A DNA stretch of 64,000 nucleotides from Streptomyces sp. (GCF_019510245.1 NZ_JAEKKT010000159.1:1-64000), one strand, 5' to 3'; positions 30,824 through 39,916 are shown, counted from the stretch's first letter. The notes: generated by a model from the sequence alone, not told the origin. Program-made: numbers and translations.

Positions 30824-33168
30824 CGCGCCAGGTCCTTCAGCGTGACGGACGCGCCGGGCTTCAGCGTGATCGTCCGGGTCTTTCCGCCGTAGGCGACCGT
30901 GGTGGTACGGCCGCCGACGCTGCGGATCCGGGCCTCCGTCGGCTTGCCGTCCCGCCAGCTCAGGTCCACGACGAAGCCGCCGCGGGCGCCCGCCCCGGTG
31001 ACCTTGCCGGCGGCGGCCCAGGCGTCGGGGAGGGCCGGCAGGAGCTCCAGATGACCCGGGCGGGAGTAGAGCAGCATCTCCAGGATCGCGGCCGGGGTGC
31101 CGAAGTTGGCGTCGATCTGGAAGATGCCCCGGCCCTGCTGGACCTCGTAGATGTCGAAGAGGTTGGGCGAGGTGCCGTTGCTGCCGTTGCCGGAGGGGCG
31201 GAGGTTGCGGACGACGAGCTCGTAGGCCTTGTCGGCGTCCTTCAGCCGGGCCCAGCACAGCGAGCGCCAGGCGTTGGCCCAGCCGAAGCTGTCCATGCCG
31301 CGGGCGGTGAGCAGGGCGGTGGCGCCCTTGACGATGTCGGCGGGGGTCGAGCCGTCGGGGCGGATCCGGTCGCCGGGGAAGAGGTTGATCAGGGGCGAGA
31401 GGTGGCGGTGGGTGGTCTCGCCGAGGTTGTCCGGGGACATCCACTCCTCCAGCCAGCCGGTCTTGGGGCTCACCACCGGCAGGTAGAGGCGGTCCCGGAG
31501 CTTGCCGACGGTGCCCGCGTATCCAGCATCCCTCTTCAGCTCGGCGGACGCAGTACGGAAGTTCCCGAACAGCGTCCACACCTGTTCCTGGGCGTAGGTG
31601 ATGCCCTTGGCGTCCAGCGGTCCCTGCTCCGGCGACCAGTCGCTGTCCGCGATCAGCACCTCCCTGCCGTCGTCGAGGGTGGTGGTGAGCAACCGCGCCT
31701 CCCAGAACTCGCAGGCACCCTTGAGGAGAGGGTAGATCTTCTCCAGGTGGGCGCGGGACCGGGTGAACTCGTAGTGCTCCCAGAGGCTCTGGCACAGCCA
31801 GGCGTTGCCCGCCGGGTGCCACCACCAGCCGCCTCCGCCGAAGGGGTTGGTGGAGATGGCGACGGTCCAGCCGGCCACCTTCCCACGGGAGTTGCGGTAG
31901 CGGTTGCGGGAGTCCTGGAAGAGGCGCTGCGTGAGATCGGTCCAGGCCGGGAGCTGGGCGACGCAGTAGTCGGTGAAGGCGTCGAAGCACTGGGACAGGC
32001 CCAGCCGGTCGGACATCCAGTAGTTCATCTGGATGTTGATGTCGGTGTGGTAGTCGCCCATCCAGTCCGGGTCGTTGCCGTCCAGCCAGAGGCCCTGGAG
32101 GCCCATCGGCAGGCTGTCGCGCGATCCGGCGATCATCAGGTAGCGCCCGAACTGGGCGTAGGCGGCCTCCAGTTCCGGATCCGGGTCGCCGGTGTCGGCG
32201 CGGGCCTGGATGCGCGCCCAGGTGTCCAGTCCACGCTGGTCGTCCGTCGAGGTGCCGAGCGACAGGTCGAACCGGCCGAACAGCGCCCGGTGATCGGCCG
32301 CGTGCGTGCGCAGCAGCGAGTCCGCGGAGTGCAGGGCGGCCGCCCTGACCTTGGTGCGGGCCAGCGCCACCGGGTCGACGGAGGGGTCCCGGTAGCCGGC
32401 GGCGGCGTCCGGCGCGTAGTCGGTACCGCCGCTGAGTACGACGGTCAGCTCGCGGCAGTCGGTGAAGCCGATGTGCGACCCGCTCACCCGCACGCTGCCG
32501 CCGTTGCCGTACGCCTTCACGACCGCACCGTACTTGAGCCCGTTGGCGAAGGACCCGGCGAACGCCTCGGCCGTGCCGCCGGTCTCACCGTGGGTGCCCT
32601 CCAGGGTGATGGTGCCGGTGTAGCGCCCGCCGCCGTCCTGGCCGAAGTGCAGCACGATCACGTCGTCGGGACGGCTGGCGAACACCTGCCGCCGGTACGT
32701 CACTCCGGAGCGGACGTAGGACGCCGTCACGACACCGTTGTCGAGGTCGAGGGTGCGGCGGTAGTCGGAGACGGCGCCCAGGTCGTGGTCGGGTATCTCG
32801 ACGGTGAGCCGGGCGAGGAGGGTGAGCGAACCGAAGTCCGCCCGGCCGTAGGGGAACTGGCCGTCGGAGTCGAGGGTGTCGTTGAGGCCGCCGGTCCAGA
32901 GGGTGGCATCGGTGACCAGGAGGAGCTCACGCCCGGGGTCGTTGCTCGCGAGGGCGCCGAGCCGGCCGTTGCCGACGGGCAGCCCCTGCGTGATCATCGA
33001 CCCGTCGTCGGCGGGCGCCTGCCACCAGAGTTGGTGGCGAGGGGTGGCGAGGGGTGCGGACGACCGCACCGGCGCGGCGGTTGCGGTGAAGGAGGGCAGC
33101 CCGGCGAGGGCTCCGGTGGCTGCGGCGAGGGCGAGAAAACTGCGTCTGCTGGGCTGGCTGTTCTGCAT
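30820..33168 (-). CDS. Secreted glycoside hydrolase family 95 enzyme (alpha-L-fucosidase/galactosidase type)
   Basis: A 782-aa exported enzyme with a Tat-type signal (PSRRSFLALAAATGALAG). The catalytic protein has the GH95 layout: an N-terminal beta domain starting LWWQAPADDGSMITQGLPVG and NGRLGALASNDP, an (alpha/alpha)6 barrel with YHTDINIQMNYWMSDRLGLS and DWSPEQGPLDAKGITYAQEQ, and a C-terminal beta domain. GH95 enzymes hydrolyse alpha-1,2-L-fucosides or L-galactosides, for example on xyloglucan, by inversion. Predicted catalytic residues fall in the NYWMSD and SDWSPEQG regions. The gene is second in a minus-strand cluster after the GH27 gene and is coupled to the SGNH esterase. Confidence 0.9.
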   Translation of the reverse strand: MQNSQPSRRSFLALAAATGALAGLPSFTATAAPVRSSAPLATPRHQLWWQAPADDGSMITQGLPVGNGRLGALASNDPGRELLLVTDATLWTGGLNDTLDSDGQFPYGRADFGSLTLLARLTVEIPDHDLGAVSDYRRTLDLDNGVVTASYVRSGVTYRRQVFASRPDDVIVLHFGQDGGGRYTGTITLEGTHGETGGTAEAFAGSFANGLKYGAVVKAYGNGGSVRVSGSHIGFTDCRELTVVLSGGTDYAPDAAAGYRDPSVDPVALARTKVRAAALHSADSLLRTHAADHRALFGRFDLSLGTSTDDQRGLDTWARIQARADTGDPDPELEAAYAQFGRYLMIAGSRDSLPMGLQGLWLDGNDPDWMGDYHTDINIQMNYWMSDRLGLSQCFDAFTDYCVAQLPAWTDLTQRLFQDSRNRYRNSRGKVAGWTVAISTNPFGGGGWWWHPAGNAWLCQSLWEHYEFTRSRAHLEKIYPLLKGACEFWEARLLTTTLDDGREVLIADSDWSPEQGPLDAKGITYAQEQVWTLFGNFRTASAELKRDAGYAGTVGKLRDRLYLPVVSPKTGWLEEWMSPDNLGETTHRHLSPLINLFPGDRIRPDGSTPADIVKGATALLTARGMDSFGWANAWRSLCWARLKDADKAYELVVRNLRPSGNGSNGTSPNLFDIYEVQQGRGIFQIDANFGTPAAILEMLLYSRPGHLELLPALPDAWAAAGKVTGAGARGGFVVDLSWRDGKPTEARIRSVGGRTTTVAYGGKTRTITLKPGASVTLKDLAR

Positions 33169-33200
33169 GACCGGTTCCTTTGCAGTCGGGCGGAGGAACA

Positions 33201-33245
33201 ACGCGCCCCTCAGGGGCGCGGGGAACTGCGCGACCAGCCCCCCAC
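33201..33245 (-). repeat. Dispersed palindromic intergenic repeat, copy E (shortened)
   Basis: GCGCCCCTCAGGGGCGCGGG, then GAACTGCGCGACCAGCCC. This is a shorter version lacking the inner CCTTCGGCC hairpin. It sits between the GH27 stop and the GH95 start, inside an otherwise co-directional cluster. Confidence 0.7.
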
Positions 33246-33282
33246 CGGTCCGCAGTTCCCGACGACGCACTTACCGAGGCAA

Positions 33283-35079
33283 CTACCTCGGCGACTTGGG
33301 AACGTCGATCCGGTCGACGTCCGGCGCGTACCCCGACCCGCTGTCGAAGCTGATCGTGTTCGCACCGGCCTTCAGCACCACCGGCACGCTCACCGTCGCG
33401 ACGGTCCCCCAGTCCCCGGTGGACGGGAACTTGTGGCTGGTCCCGGACCCGGAGTTGGCCGAGACAACCGCCGGCCGGGAGTCACCGCTGATGTAGGCCA
33501 CCTTCACCAGGTACGTCCCCGCCCTGTCGACGACGACGTCGTTGAAGGTCAGCTTGCCGCCCTGGTACAGGTTCCCGACCTTCTTCTGCCCGGAGCACGC
33601 GTCGCACCCGGCGACGGACGCGTTGCCGCTGAGCGTGTTGCCGCTCGCCTCGGCCTCGTAGCCGGTGGCGGCCAGCGCGCTGCCCTTCGGCGTCACGGTG
33701 AACAGACGCGAGCCGTGGGCCGGCAGCGCCTCCGTGATCTTGTTCTGGAAGCTGCCCAGGTTCTCGTGGTTCCACAGGTCCCGCACCGACGCCTTGCCGG
33801 TGAATCCCAGCGCCGTCCAGTCGGCCGTGACCGCCGAGGGCGAGTCCGCGAGGTTGAACAGGGCGACGGTGTACGTGCCGTCGGCGTTCTTCGCGGCCCA
33901 GACCTGCTGCGGGTCGGACGGGGTGATCGGGCGGGCCGGCGGGTTGCCGCTCTGGTCGATCGCGATGACGTCGCGGTTGGTCAGCAGGGAGACGCCGTAG
34001 TCGTCCAGCTTGGTGAGGTCGTCGCCGGTGAACAGGGGCGACTTGGCGATGGCCCAGAGGGTGGCGTAGCTCTGCCGTTCGGCCTTGGTGAGGCCGTCCA
34101 TCGCGCCGTTGCCGACGTCGAGGGAGTCGAGGTCGTTCCAGCCGCCGGGGCCTGCCTCGCCGGTCCAGGCCGGGGTGTCGTCCCAGCGGTCGTCGACGGA
34201 GTTCTCCCAGCTGACGAGGGTGTTGCAGTAGCACTCGACGTCGGTGTCGATGCGCCAGCCGTTGGTGTACTTCTGCCAGTCGGCGGCATGGCCGAAGTCC
34301 AGCGACCAGGAGGCTTCCAGGTGGATCGGGCGGCCGGTGGCGGCGATCGCCTTGTGCCAGGCGGCGACGTCGGCGACGTTGTCGTACTGGTCACCGCTCT
34401 TGCCGGAGCCTGGGCCGACGCCGTCGAGCTTGAGGAAGTCGTAGCCCCAGCCGGCGAGCAACTGAGCCTGGGAGTCTATGTACTTCTGCGCGCACGGCCT
34501 GTCGAAATCGATCTTGTACGAGCTGTCCCAGCCATTGGTGGTGCGCAGGTCGGGATAGACGATGTCGGCGGTGGTGCAGCCGTCGGCGTTCCAGATCGGC
34601 GTACTGCCGTCGCCGTACGCGCCCTTCTCCAGGCCGACCGGCAGGTAGATGCCCGCCTTGAGCCCCTTGGCGTGGATGTGGTCGGCGACGGCCTTCATGC
34701 CGCTGGGGAAGCGGGCGGGGTCGGCCTTCTGGCGGCCGTACTGGTCGTACCCCTGCTTCCAGTTCCAGTCCATCCACCAGCCGGCGTCGATGTTGACGTA
34801 GTCGTAGCCGTACTTCTTCAGCTTGCTCGCCAGGGCGTCGGTCTGCTTGAGGACGTTCGCCTCGGTGAGGTAGCTGTAGTCGCCCTTGTCGTTCAGGCCC
34901 GGGTACTTGGACGACTGCATGCTCCAGCTCGACCAGCCCATGTACGGCTTGGCGGCGATCGGGGCGGGTGTCTCGGCCTGCGCGGCGGGCACGGCGGCCG
35001 CGAAGGCGGCCGTCAGTGCCAGCACGAGGACGGTTCTCAGCCCGCGTACGGGCAGGGCGGATGTCGAAGGTGACCGCAT
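33283..35079 (-). CDS. Secreted alpha-galactosidase (GH27) with C-terminal carbohydrate-binding domain
   Basis: A 598-aa exported enzyme. After a Sec signal (VLVLALTAAFAAAVPAAQA) comes the GH27 barrel opening PYMGWSSWSMQSS, with the substrate-binding YVNIDAGWW. The catalytic nucleophile is the Asp in YDFLKLDGVG, and the acid/base is expected in WRIDTDVECYC. A beta-sandwich follows the barrel. From about residue 475 there is a CBM35/CBM6-like domain (GYEAEASGNTLSG to KAGANTISFDSGSG). The substrate is probably terminal alpha-galactose, or beta-L-arabinopyranose in some subfamilies. It is first of the hydrolases downstream of the ROK gene (31 bp), and GGAGG precedes its ATG. Confidence 0.9.
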   Translation of the reverse strand: MRSPSTSALPVRGLRTVLVLALTAAFAAAVPAAQAETPAPIAAKPYMGWSSWSMQSSKYPGLNDKGDYSYLTEANVLKQTDALASKLKKYGYDYVNIDAGWWMDWNWKQGYDQYGRQKADPARFPSGMKAVADHIHAKGLKAGIYLPVGLEKGAYGDGSTPIWNADGCTTADIVYPDLRTTNGWDSSYKIDFDRPCAQKYIDSQAQLLAGWGYDFLKLDGVGPGSGKSGDQYDNVADVAAWHKAIAATGRPIHLEASWSLDFGHAADWQKYTNGWRIDTDVECYCNTLVSWENSVDDRWDDTPAWTGEAGPGGWNDLDSLDVGNGAMDGLTKAERQSYATLWAIAKSPLFTGDDLTKLDDYGVSLLTNRDVIAIDQSGNPPARPITPSDPQQVWAAKNADGTYTVALFNLADSPSAVTADWTALGFTGKASVRDLWNHENLGSFQNKITEALPAHGSRLFTVTPKGSALAATGYEAEASGNTLSGNASVAGCDACSGQKKVGNLYQGGKLTFNDVVVDRAGTYLVKVAYISGDSRPAVVSANSGSGTSHKFPSTGDWGTVATVSVPVVLKAGANTISFDSGSGYAPDVDRIDVPKSPR

Positions 35080-35110
35080 GGGCCCTCCAGGGTTCGGGGT
35101 CTCGGGCGGC

Positions 35111-36301
35111 TCAGCCCTTGCCCGTCGGTGTGGGAGAAGAGGTGATGAAGGACTGGATCGCGGCGGCCGCGGCCCCGCGCGCCCACTCCTCGAAGGGGAG
35201 CGGGCGGGTCTGTACGTCGCACCGCGCGGCGGAGCCGAAGGCGGCCGCGGTGAACGAGTCGAGGATCTGCTCGGCGAAGAGGTCGTAGGCGGCGAGCCCC
35301 TCGCCGGAGATGATCACGCGTTCGGGGCCGAAGAGGTTGGCCACGGTCGCGATGCCCCGGCCGATGGCCTCACCGGCGCGGGCGTACACCTCGCGCGCGC
35401 CGGGCACGCCCTCGTGGGCGAGGGCCACCGCCGCCGCGGAGTCGGCGACCTGACGGCCGGTCACCTCCCGCATGCGGGTGACGAGCGCGGCGTCCCCGGC
35501 GATCGCCTCCACGCAGCCGCGGTTGCCGCAGTGGCAGAGGGGCCCGGCCGGGTCGATGGCCACGTGCCCGATCTCCCCGGCCACGCCGTGCGCGCCCGAC
35601 ACCACCTGGCCGTGGATCACCAGTCCGCAGCCGATGCCGGCGCCGACGGTGACGACGGCGAAGTCGGAGAGCCCGACCCCGGCGCCGAACCACTGCTCGG
35701 CGACGGTCAGGGCGCGGACGTCGTGGTCGACGACGACCGGCAGTCCGGTGGTCATCACGGCGAGTTCGGCGAGGGGCACGTCCCGCCAGTCGAGGAAGGG
35801 CGAGTAGCGCACGACCCCTTCCGCCCGGTCCACGTCGCCGGAGACGGCGATGCCGAGGCCGAGCACGGGGGCGCCGAAGTCCTCGGCCTCGGTGCGCAGT
35901 TCGTGGGTGAGTTCGGCGACGGAGGTCAGGACGGCCCTGGCCGCGCGGTCCGTGACCGGCAGCCGGCGGGCCAGCAGGATCCGGCAGCACAGGTCGGTGA
36001 GGACCGCGATGACCTCGTCGCCGGTCACCTTGACCCCGATGAACAGCGCGCGTCCGCCGTCCACCCGTACCAGGTTGGCCGGGCGTCCGAGGGCGGGCCG
36101 GGCCTCGCCGTCGGCGTCCTCCGCCAGGTACCCGGCCGCGAGGAGCGGCCGGACGGCCTTGGTCACGGCCGCCGGCGACAGGCCGGCCAGGCGGGCCGCC
36201 TCCAGCCGGGTCACGGGGCCGTGGGACAGGACCGTGGTGAAGATCTGCGAGACGGCCGGCGTGTGGGCCGGGAACGTCTCGGCACGGGAGGTGGAGCGCA
36301 T
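35111..36301 (-). CDS. ROK-family transcriptional repressor (NagC/XylR-like)
   Basis: A 396-aa sugar-responsive repressor. The N-terminal winged helix lies near residues 20-60 (LSHGPVTRLEAARLAGLSPA and AVTKAVRPLLAAGYL). The ROK domain follows: GLGIAVSGDVDRAEGVVRYS, the nucleotide/sugar loops and the zinc-binding motif CHCGNRGCVEAI with preceding GEIGHVAID. It heads the minus-strand cluster GH27-GH95-SGNH and is the obvious local regulator, sensing a released sugar. The ATG at 36301 coincides with the predicted transcription start of the promoter at 36309-36337, so the mRNA is probably leaderless. An ATG at 36337 would lie inside the -35 box and is rejected. Confidence 0.9.
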   Translation of the reverse strand: MRSTSRAETFPAHTPAVSQIFTTVLSHGPVTRLEAARLAGLSPAAVTKAVRPLLAAGYLAEDADGEARPALGRPANLVRVDGGRALFIGVKVTGDEVIAVLTDLCCRILLARRLPVTDRAARAVLTSVAELTHELRTEAEDFGAPVLGLGIAVSGDVDRAEGVVRYSPFLDWRDVPLAELAVMTTGLPVVVDHDVRALTVAEQWFGAGVGLSDFAVVTVGAGIGCGLVIHGQVVSGAHGVAGEIGHVAIDPAGPLCHCGNRGCVEAIAGDAALVTRMREVTGRQVADSAAAVALAHEGVPGAREVYARAGEAIGRGIATVANLFGPERVIISGEGLAAYDLFAEQILDSFTAAAFGSAARCDVQTRPLPFEEWARGAAAAAIQSFITSSPTPTGKG

Positions 36302-36308
36302 GGCCGGG

Positions 36309-36337
36309 AACTTAGGTGGCTTATTTTCCGCTGTCAA
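36309..36337 (-). promoter_or_regulatory. Promoter of the ROK gene, predicted leaderless start
   Basis: On the minus strand TTGACA (36337-36332) is followed after exactly 17 bases by TAAGTT (36314-36309), a good housekeeping-type pair. Transcription would begin about seven bases further on, at or next to the A of the ATG at 36301. Confidence 0.7.
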
Positions 36338-36436
36338 TAAAAGAAACAGGAATCACCTGATGGTTGACTGTGAGGCTCCCGTGGCCTTCAAATGACGGGT
36401 GGCACGGGCGCGTTGGCTCGTGTTCCGCAAGCGCGA

Positions 36437-36478
36437 CCGATCCGGGTGCCCAGCCCCCCGACGGGGCACCCGGATCGG
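36437..36478 (-). terminator. Long hairpin after the M4 peptidase gene
   Basis: A perfect 14-bp stem, CCGATCCGGGTGCC (36437-36450) with its complement at 36465-36478, over a 14-base loop. It starts 17 bp beyond the M4 peptidase stop on the minus strand. There is no T-tract, as is common for Streptomyces terminators. Confidence 0.65.
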
Positions 36479-36494
36479 CTGCGGGGCGCGCCCG

Positions 36495-38279
36495 TCAGTG
36501 GCGGGCGACCGGTGTGTCGGCCTCGGTGACGTTGACCGCGGCCCACGCCTGGTCGACCGTGCGGTACTCGACGCCGCTCGCGCCGTAGAGGTCCTTGGCC
36601 GCCTTCAGCGTCGCGATCCGCGCGTCGTGGAAGTCGGTCGAGGAGACCATGTACCGGGTCAGGGCACGGTAGAAGATCGCCGTGGCCCTGGCACGGCCGA
36701 TGCCGGTGACCGTGGACCCGTCGTAGGTCGGCGAGTCATAGGTGGTGGCGCCGATCGTCTTGCGGCCACTGCCCTCGGCGAGCAGGTAGAAGGCGTGCGA
36801 GGAGACGCCGGAGCCGGCGTGCACCTCGGCGTCCGTCACCTCGGGCGACCAGTAGTCGACCGTGCCTTCGAGGCGGTCGAGCGAGGGGTGGTCGAGGCGG
36901 CGCAGGAACTTCTGGCGCAGGCCCAGCTTCTCGCCCAGCAGGTAGTTCGGCGGGTTCTTCGGGTTGTCGGCGAAGAACTCCACGCCGGAGCCGAAGATGT
37001 CGGCCAGCGACTCGTTCAGCGCGCCCGGTTCGCCGAACTGGTTGCCGTCGTTGTCGACGCGTGTCGGTTCGAGCTTGGCGGTGGCGTCCACCACGCCGTG
37101 GGTCAGCTCGTGGCCGGTGACGTCGAGGACGACCAGCGGCTTCTTGATCTCGTCGCCGTCCCCGTCGCCGTACAGCATGCAGCCGCAGGCGGAGTCCCAG
37201 AAGGCGTTGCCGACCTTGCTGCCCCAGTGGACCATGGCGCGGGCGGGCTTGGAGTTGTTCGCTATGCCCTTGCGGCCGAAGGCCTTCTTGTAGAAGTCCA
37301 GGGTCTCGGTGATGCCGTACTGGGCGTCGGCGGCGGCGCTGCCCCGGCTGGTGGTGGTGCCGTTGCCCCAGCTGTCGGTGGTGCTGGTGAACTTGGTGCC
37401 CTGGCCGAAGCTCTCGGTCTCCCTGCCCTTGGCGTCCCGGGTCTCGGTGCCGTAGCGGGTGGGGTCCTTGAGCAGGAAGCTCCTGCGGGCGGTCTGCGTG
37501 GTGGTGAGCGGGACCTTGCCGACGAACAGGGACCGGCCGGAGCCGTGGGCGGTCACCGGGTAGTGGACGGCGGCGGAGACGGACGCGCCGGCGAGGGCCT
37601 GGGCCTGGGCGCCGATGCCGGTGGCCGGGTCGAGGGTCTCGCCGTGGCGGCGGAGGGTGTCCAGCAGCCGGGGCGAGAGGAACTCGTCGCTGTCCGGCGT
37701 GTTGCTGCGCACCTTGCCGGTGAGGGCGTCGACGACGACCGTGCTGGAGCCGTTCGAACCGTCGACCGCCACCTGGTAGGCGAGGGCGGCGGCGCCGTCG
37801 CGTGCGTCCACCACGAGCCGGGCGGTGCCGGCGTCGCCGTCGGCGGCCGCGGCGGCCTTCTCCTCGGCCTGCCGGGCGGTCAGCTTCGCCTCGGTGGCGG
37901 CGGGCCTGACGGTGTGGTCGGCCGCCCGGGTGACGCCGGTGTAGGCCAACCGACGGGAAAGGTGGACGACGAGGTCGCCGCCGAGCACCGGCAGCCCCCG
38001 GTGGGTGCGGACGAAGCGGACATGGCGCGCCCCTTCGGGGTCGATCATCACGTCCTGTGGCTGGAGCTCGTCGCCCGCGCCGACTCCGGTCGCCGCGGCA
38101 TGGGCGAAGGCCGCGGTCCGGGCCGCCGCCACCACCTGCGCGGCCGTCGTGGCGGAGGCCGTCGCGGCCGGCCGTCGTTCCCCCGTCGCGGGACCGGCGA
38201 AGGCCGTACCGGCCAGGCCCGTGGCGGCCGTCGTCACCGCGACGGCGACCGCCACGCTGCGTATGTGCGCGCTACGCAC
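36495..38279 (-). CDS. Secreted M4-family (thermolysin-like) metallopeptidase
   Basis: A 594-aa preproenzyme. It has a Sec signal (IRSVAVAVAVTTAATGLAGT, cleavage near AFA). A propeptide of about 190 residues carries the FTP/PepSY-type inhibitor region (HRGLPVLGGDLVVHLSR). The mature domain has the zinc motif VLDVTGHELTHGVVD, the third ligand in GALNESLADIFGSG, and the catalytic His/Asp region in DAEVHAGSGVSSHAFYLL. An insert CGCMLYGDGDGDE may bind calcium. The GTG at 38279 has AAGGA ten bases upstream. It probably supplies extracellular protein degradation. It is divergent from a secreted serine hydrolase gene. Confidence 0.93.
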   Translation of the reverse strand: MRSAHIRSVAVAVAVTTAATGLAGTAFAGPATGERRPAATASATTAAQVVAAARTAAFAHAAATGVGAGDELQPQDVMIDPEGARHVRFVRTHRGLPVLGGDLVVHLSRRLAYTGVTRAADHTVRPAATEAKLTARQAEEKAAAAADGDAGTARLVVDARDGAAALAYQVAVDGSNGSSTVVVDALTGKVRSNTPDSDEFLSPRLLDTLRRHGETLDPATGIGAQAQALAGASVSAAVHYPVTAHGSGRSLFVGKVPLTTTQTARRSFLLKDPTRYGTETRDAKGRETESFGQGTKFTSTTDSWGNGTTTSRGSAAADAQYGITETLDFYKKAFGRKGIANNSKPARAMVHWGSKVGNAFWDSACGCMLYGDGDGDEIKKPLVVLDVTGHELTHGVVDATAKLEPTRVDNDGNQFGEPGALNESLADIFGSGVEFFADNPKNPPNYLLGEKLGLRQKFLRRLDHPSLDRLEGTVDYWSPEVTDAEVHAGSGVSSHAFYLLAEGSGRKTIGATTYDSPTYDGSTVTGIGRARATAIFYRALTRYMVSSTDFHDARIATLKAAKDLYGASGVEYRTVDQAWAAVNVTEADTPVARH

Positions 38280-38586
38280 TGATCAGGGTTCCTTCGTTCG
38301 AAGGCGGCGGGATCACCAACCGCCTTTCGGCAGGACGCCGTTGGGCGCCAAGAGGGCTGGTCGGGCCCTGAGCCGCAACCCTTCCGGACGAATCATGTCC
38401 ATGTAAAGCAGGATTCGTTACGTTTCTTGCTTTTCGTGGCAATACTTGACGAATCCACACCGCACAGTGATCAGGGAATGACCAACTGTGCGTCGGCTGT
38501 GGAGATGTGACGGGATGCGAGAGGGTTCCCCGAGCCGTATGTGACTCATCTCGCATCGAAGACAGCCCAGAGAGGAACAGGTCCGA
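38280..38586. promoter_or_regulatory. Divergent control region between M4 peptidase and serine hydrolase genes
   Basis: A 307-bp gap, AT-richer than its surroundings, with two inverted repeats. GGATTCGT (38411-38418) pairs with ACGAATCC (38449-38456), and GATGCGAGA (38514-38522) pairs perfectly with TCTCGCATC (38549-38557). A TTGACG hexamer overlaps the first repeat's right arm and could be a rightward -35 box. The second repeat lies in the likely leader of the serine hydrolase gene. Confidence 0.5.
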
Positions 38587-39813
38587 ATGGTCTCGGCAAC
38601 GATGTGCAGAAGCGCGGTGCTCGGGGCGGTGACGCTGTCACTGTTCGCGGTCCCGGCCCAGGCGGCACCCCTGAAGACGGCGGCGGGGCCGCGGGCGGCC
38701 ACCACCCTCCCGGCGCCCGACACCACGGGGCTGGCCGCGGTGCTGCGCTCGGTCGTGGCGAAGGGCGCGCCCGGCGCGATGGCCCGCATCGACGACGGCA
38801 CGCAGGTATACCGGTCCGCACAGGGCATCGCCGACCGGGCCACCCGGCGGGCCCTCACCACCACCGACCGCTTCCGGGTGGGCAGCATCACCAAGACGTT
38901 CTCGGCGGTGGTCCTGCTGCAACTGGTGGACGAGCACAAGCTGGCCCTGGACGCGCCCGTCAACCGCTACCTGCCGGGGCTGCTGCCGGACGACCGCATC
39001 ACCGTGCGGCACGTGCTGAGCCACCGCAGCGGTCTCTACGACTACACCAACGACATGTTCGCCAGCAGCGTGTCCGGCTTCGAGGCCGTGCGCAACAAGG
39101 TCTTCACCTACCGCCAGCTGGTGGACATGTCCCTGAGGAAGGCGCGCACCAACGCGCCGGGCGCCGCCTATTCGTACTCCAACACCAACTTCGTGGTCGC
39201 CGGGATGCTGATCGAGAAGCTGACCGGGCACAGCGTGCGCACGGAGTACGAGAACCGCATCTTCAAGCCGCTCAAGCTCGACGACACCTCCTACGTGCAC
39301 CCCGACACGAAGATCCCGGGGCGGCACGCCAACGGCTACCTCACCGCGGACCGGGCGGGCGCCGCGCCCGTCGACGCCACGGACCAGACGGTCTCCTGGG
39401 CGCAGAGCGCGGGCGCGATCATCTCCAGCGCACGCGACCTCGACACCTTCTACTCGGCGCTGGTGCGCGGAAAGCTGACGTCGGCCGCCCGCCTCGCGGA
39501 GATGGAGCGCTTCACCCGCGTCAACGCCAACACCTCCTACGGCCTCGGGCTGCGCCGCCGCGACCTGTCCTGCGGGATCTCCGTCTACGGCCACACGGGC
39601 GCCGTCCAGGGCTACTACACGTACTCCTTCACCAGCAAGGACGGCAGGCGCAGCCTCACCGCGCTCGCCAACGCCTCCAACAGCTCCGACGTGCTCAACA
39701 CGCTGGCGACCACGCTGGAGCCGGTGTTCTGCGGCAAGCAGAAGGCTGCGCGGACCGCTGCCGTGCCACTGGAGCGCGAGGACGTGGCACCGGCCGCGCC
39801 GCGGGAGCAGTAG
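38587..39813 (+). CDS. Secreted serine hydrolase of the beta-lactamase/D,D-peptidase fold
   Basis: A 408-aa exported protein of the class C beta-lactamase/D-alanyl-D-alanine carboxypeptidase superfamily. A Sec signal ends near PAQAA. The active-site motifs are present: SxxK as GSITKTFSAVVL (nucleophile Ser), YxN as YSYSNTNFVVAG, and the third motif as YGHTGAVQGYY. It resembles Streptomyces R61-type peptidases, which trim peptidoglycan peptides; beta-lactamase or esterase activity is also possible. AGAGGAACAGG precedes ATG 38587. It is divergent from the M4 peptidase gene. Confidence 0.9.
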   Translation: MVSATMCRSAVLGAVTLSLFAVPAQAAPLKTAAGPRAATTLPAPDTTGLAAVLRSVVAKGAPGAMARIDDGTQVYRSAQGIADRATRRALTTTDRFRVGSITKTFSAVVLLQLVDEHKLALDAPVNRYLPGLLPDDRITVRHVLSHRSGLYDYTNDMFASSVSGFEAVRNKVFTYRQLVDMSLRKARTNAPGAAYSYSNTNFVVAGMLIEKLTGHSVRTEYENRIFKPLKLDDTSYVHPDTKIPGRHANGYLTADRAGAAPVDATDQTVSWAQSAGAIISSARDLDTFYSALVRGKLTSAARLAEMERFTRVNANTSYGLGLRRRDLSCGISVYGHTGAVQGYYTYSFTSKDGRRSLTALANASNSSDVLNTLATTLEPVFCGKQKAARTAAVPLEREDVAPAAPREQ

Positions 39814-39916
39814 CGCCCCCGTCCCCGGAGGGAACCCCGCGCCCGGGCCGGACGTTCAACCGGCGACTCCCCCACCGGGCGCGACCTTCGGCCCCCGACC
39901 TCGCAGAGGCGGTGAG

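Noticed and set aside
30736..35073. Plus-strand open frame of 1,445 codons opposite the GH95 and GH27 genes
   Set aside because: It is an antisense frame kept open by GC-rich codon third positions; its translation is low-complexity Gly/Val/Asp/Arg without domains, and both real genes lie on the other strand.
36399..38282. Plus-strand 627-codon open frame across the M4 peptidase
   Set aside because: It is antisense to a gene with a full set of M4 catalytic motifs; its own product is Val/Gly/Asp-rich and motif-free.
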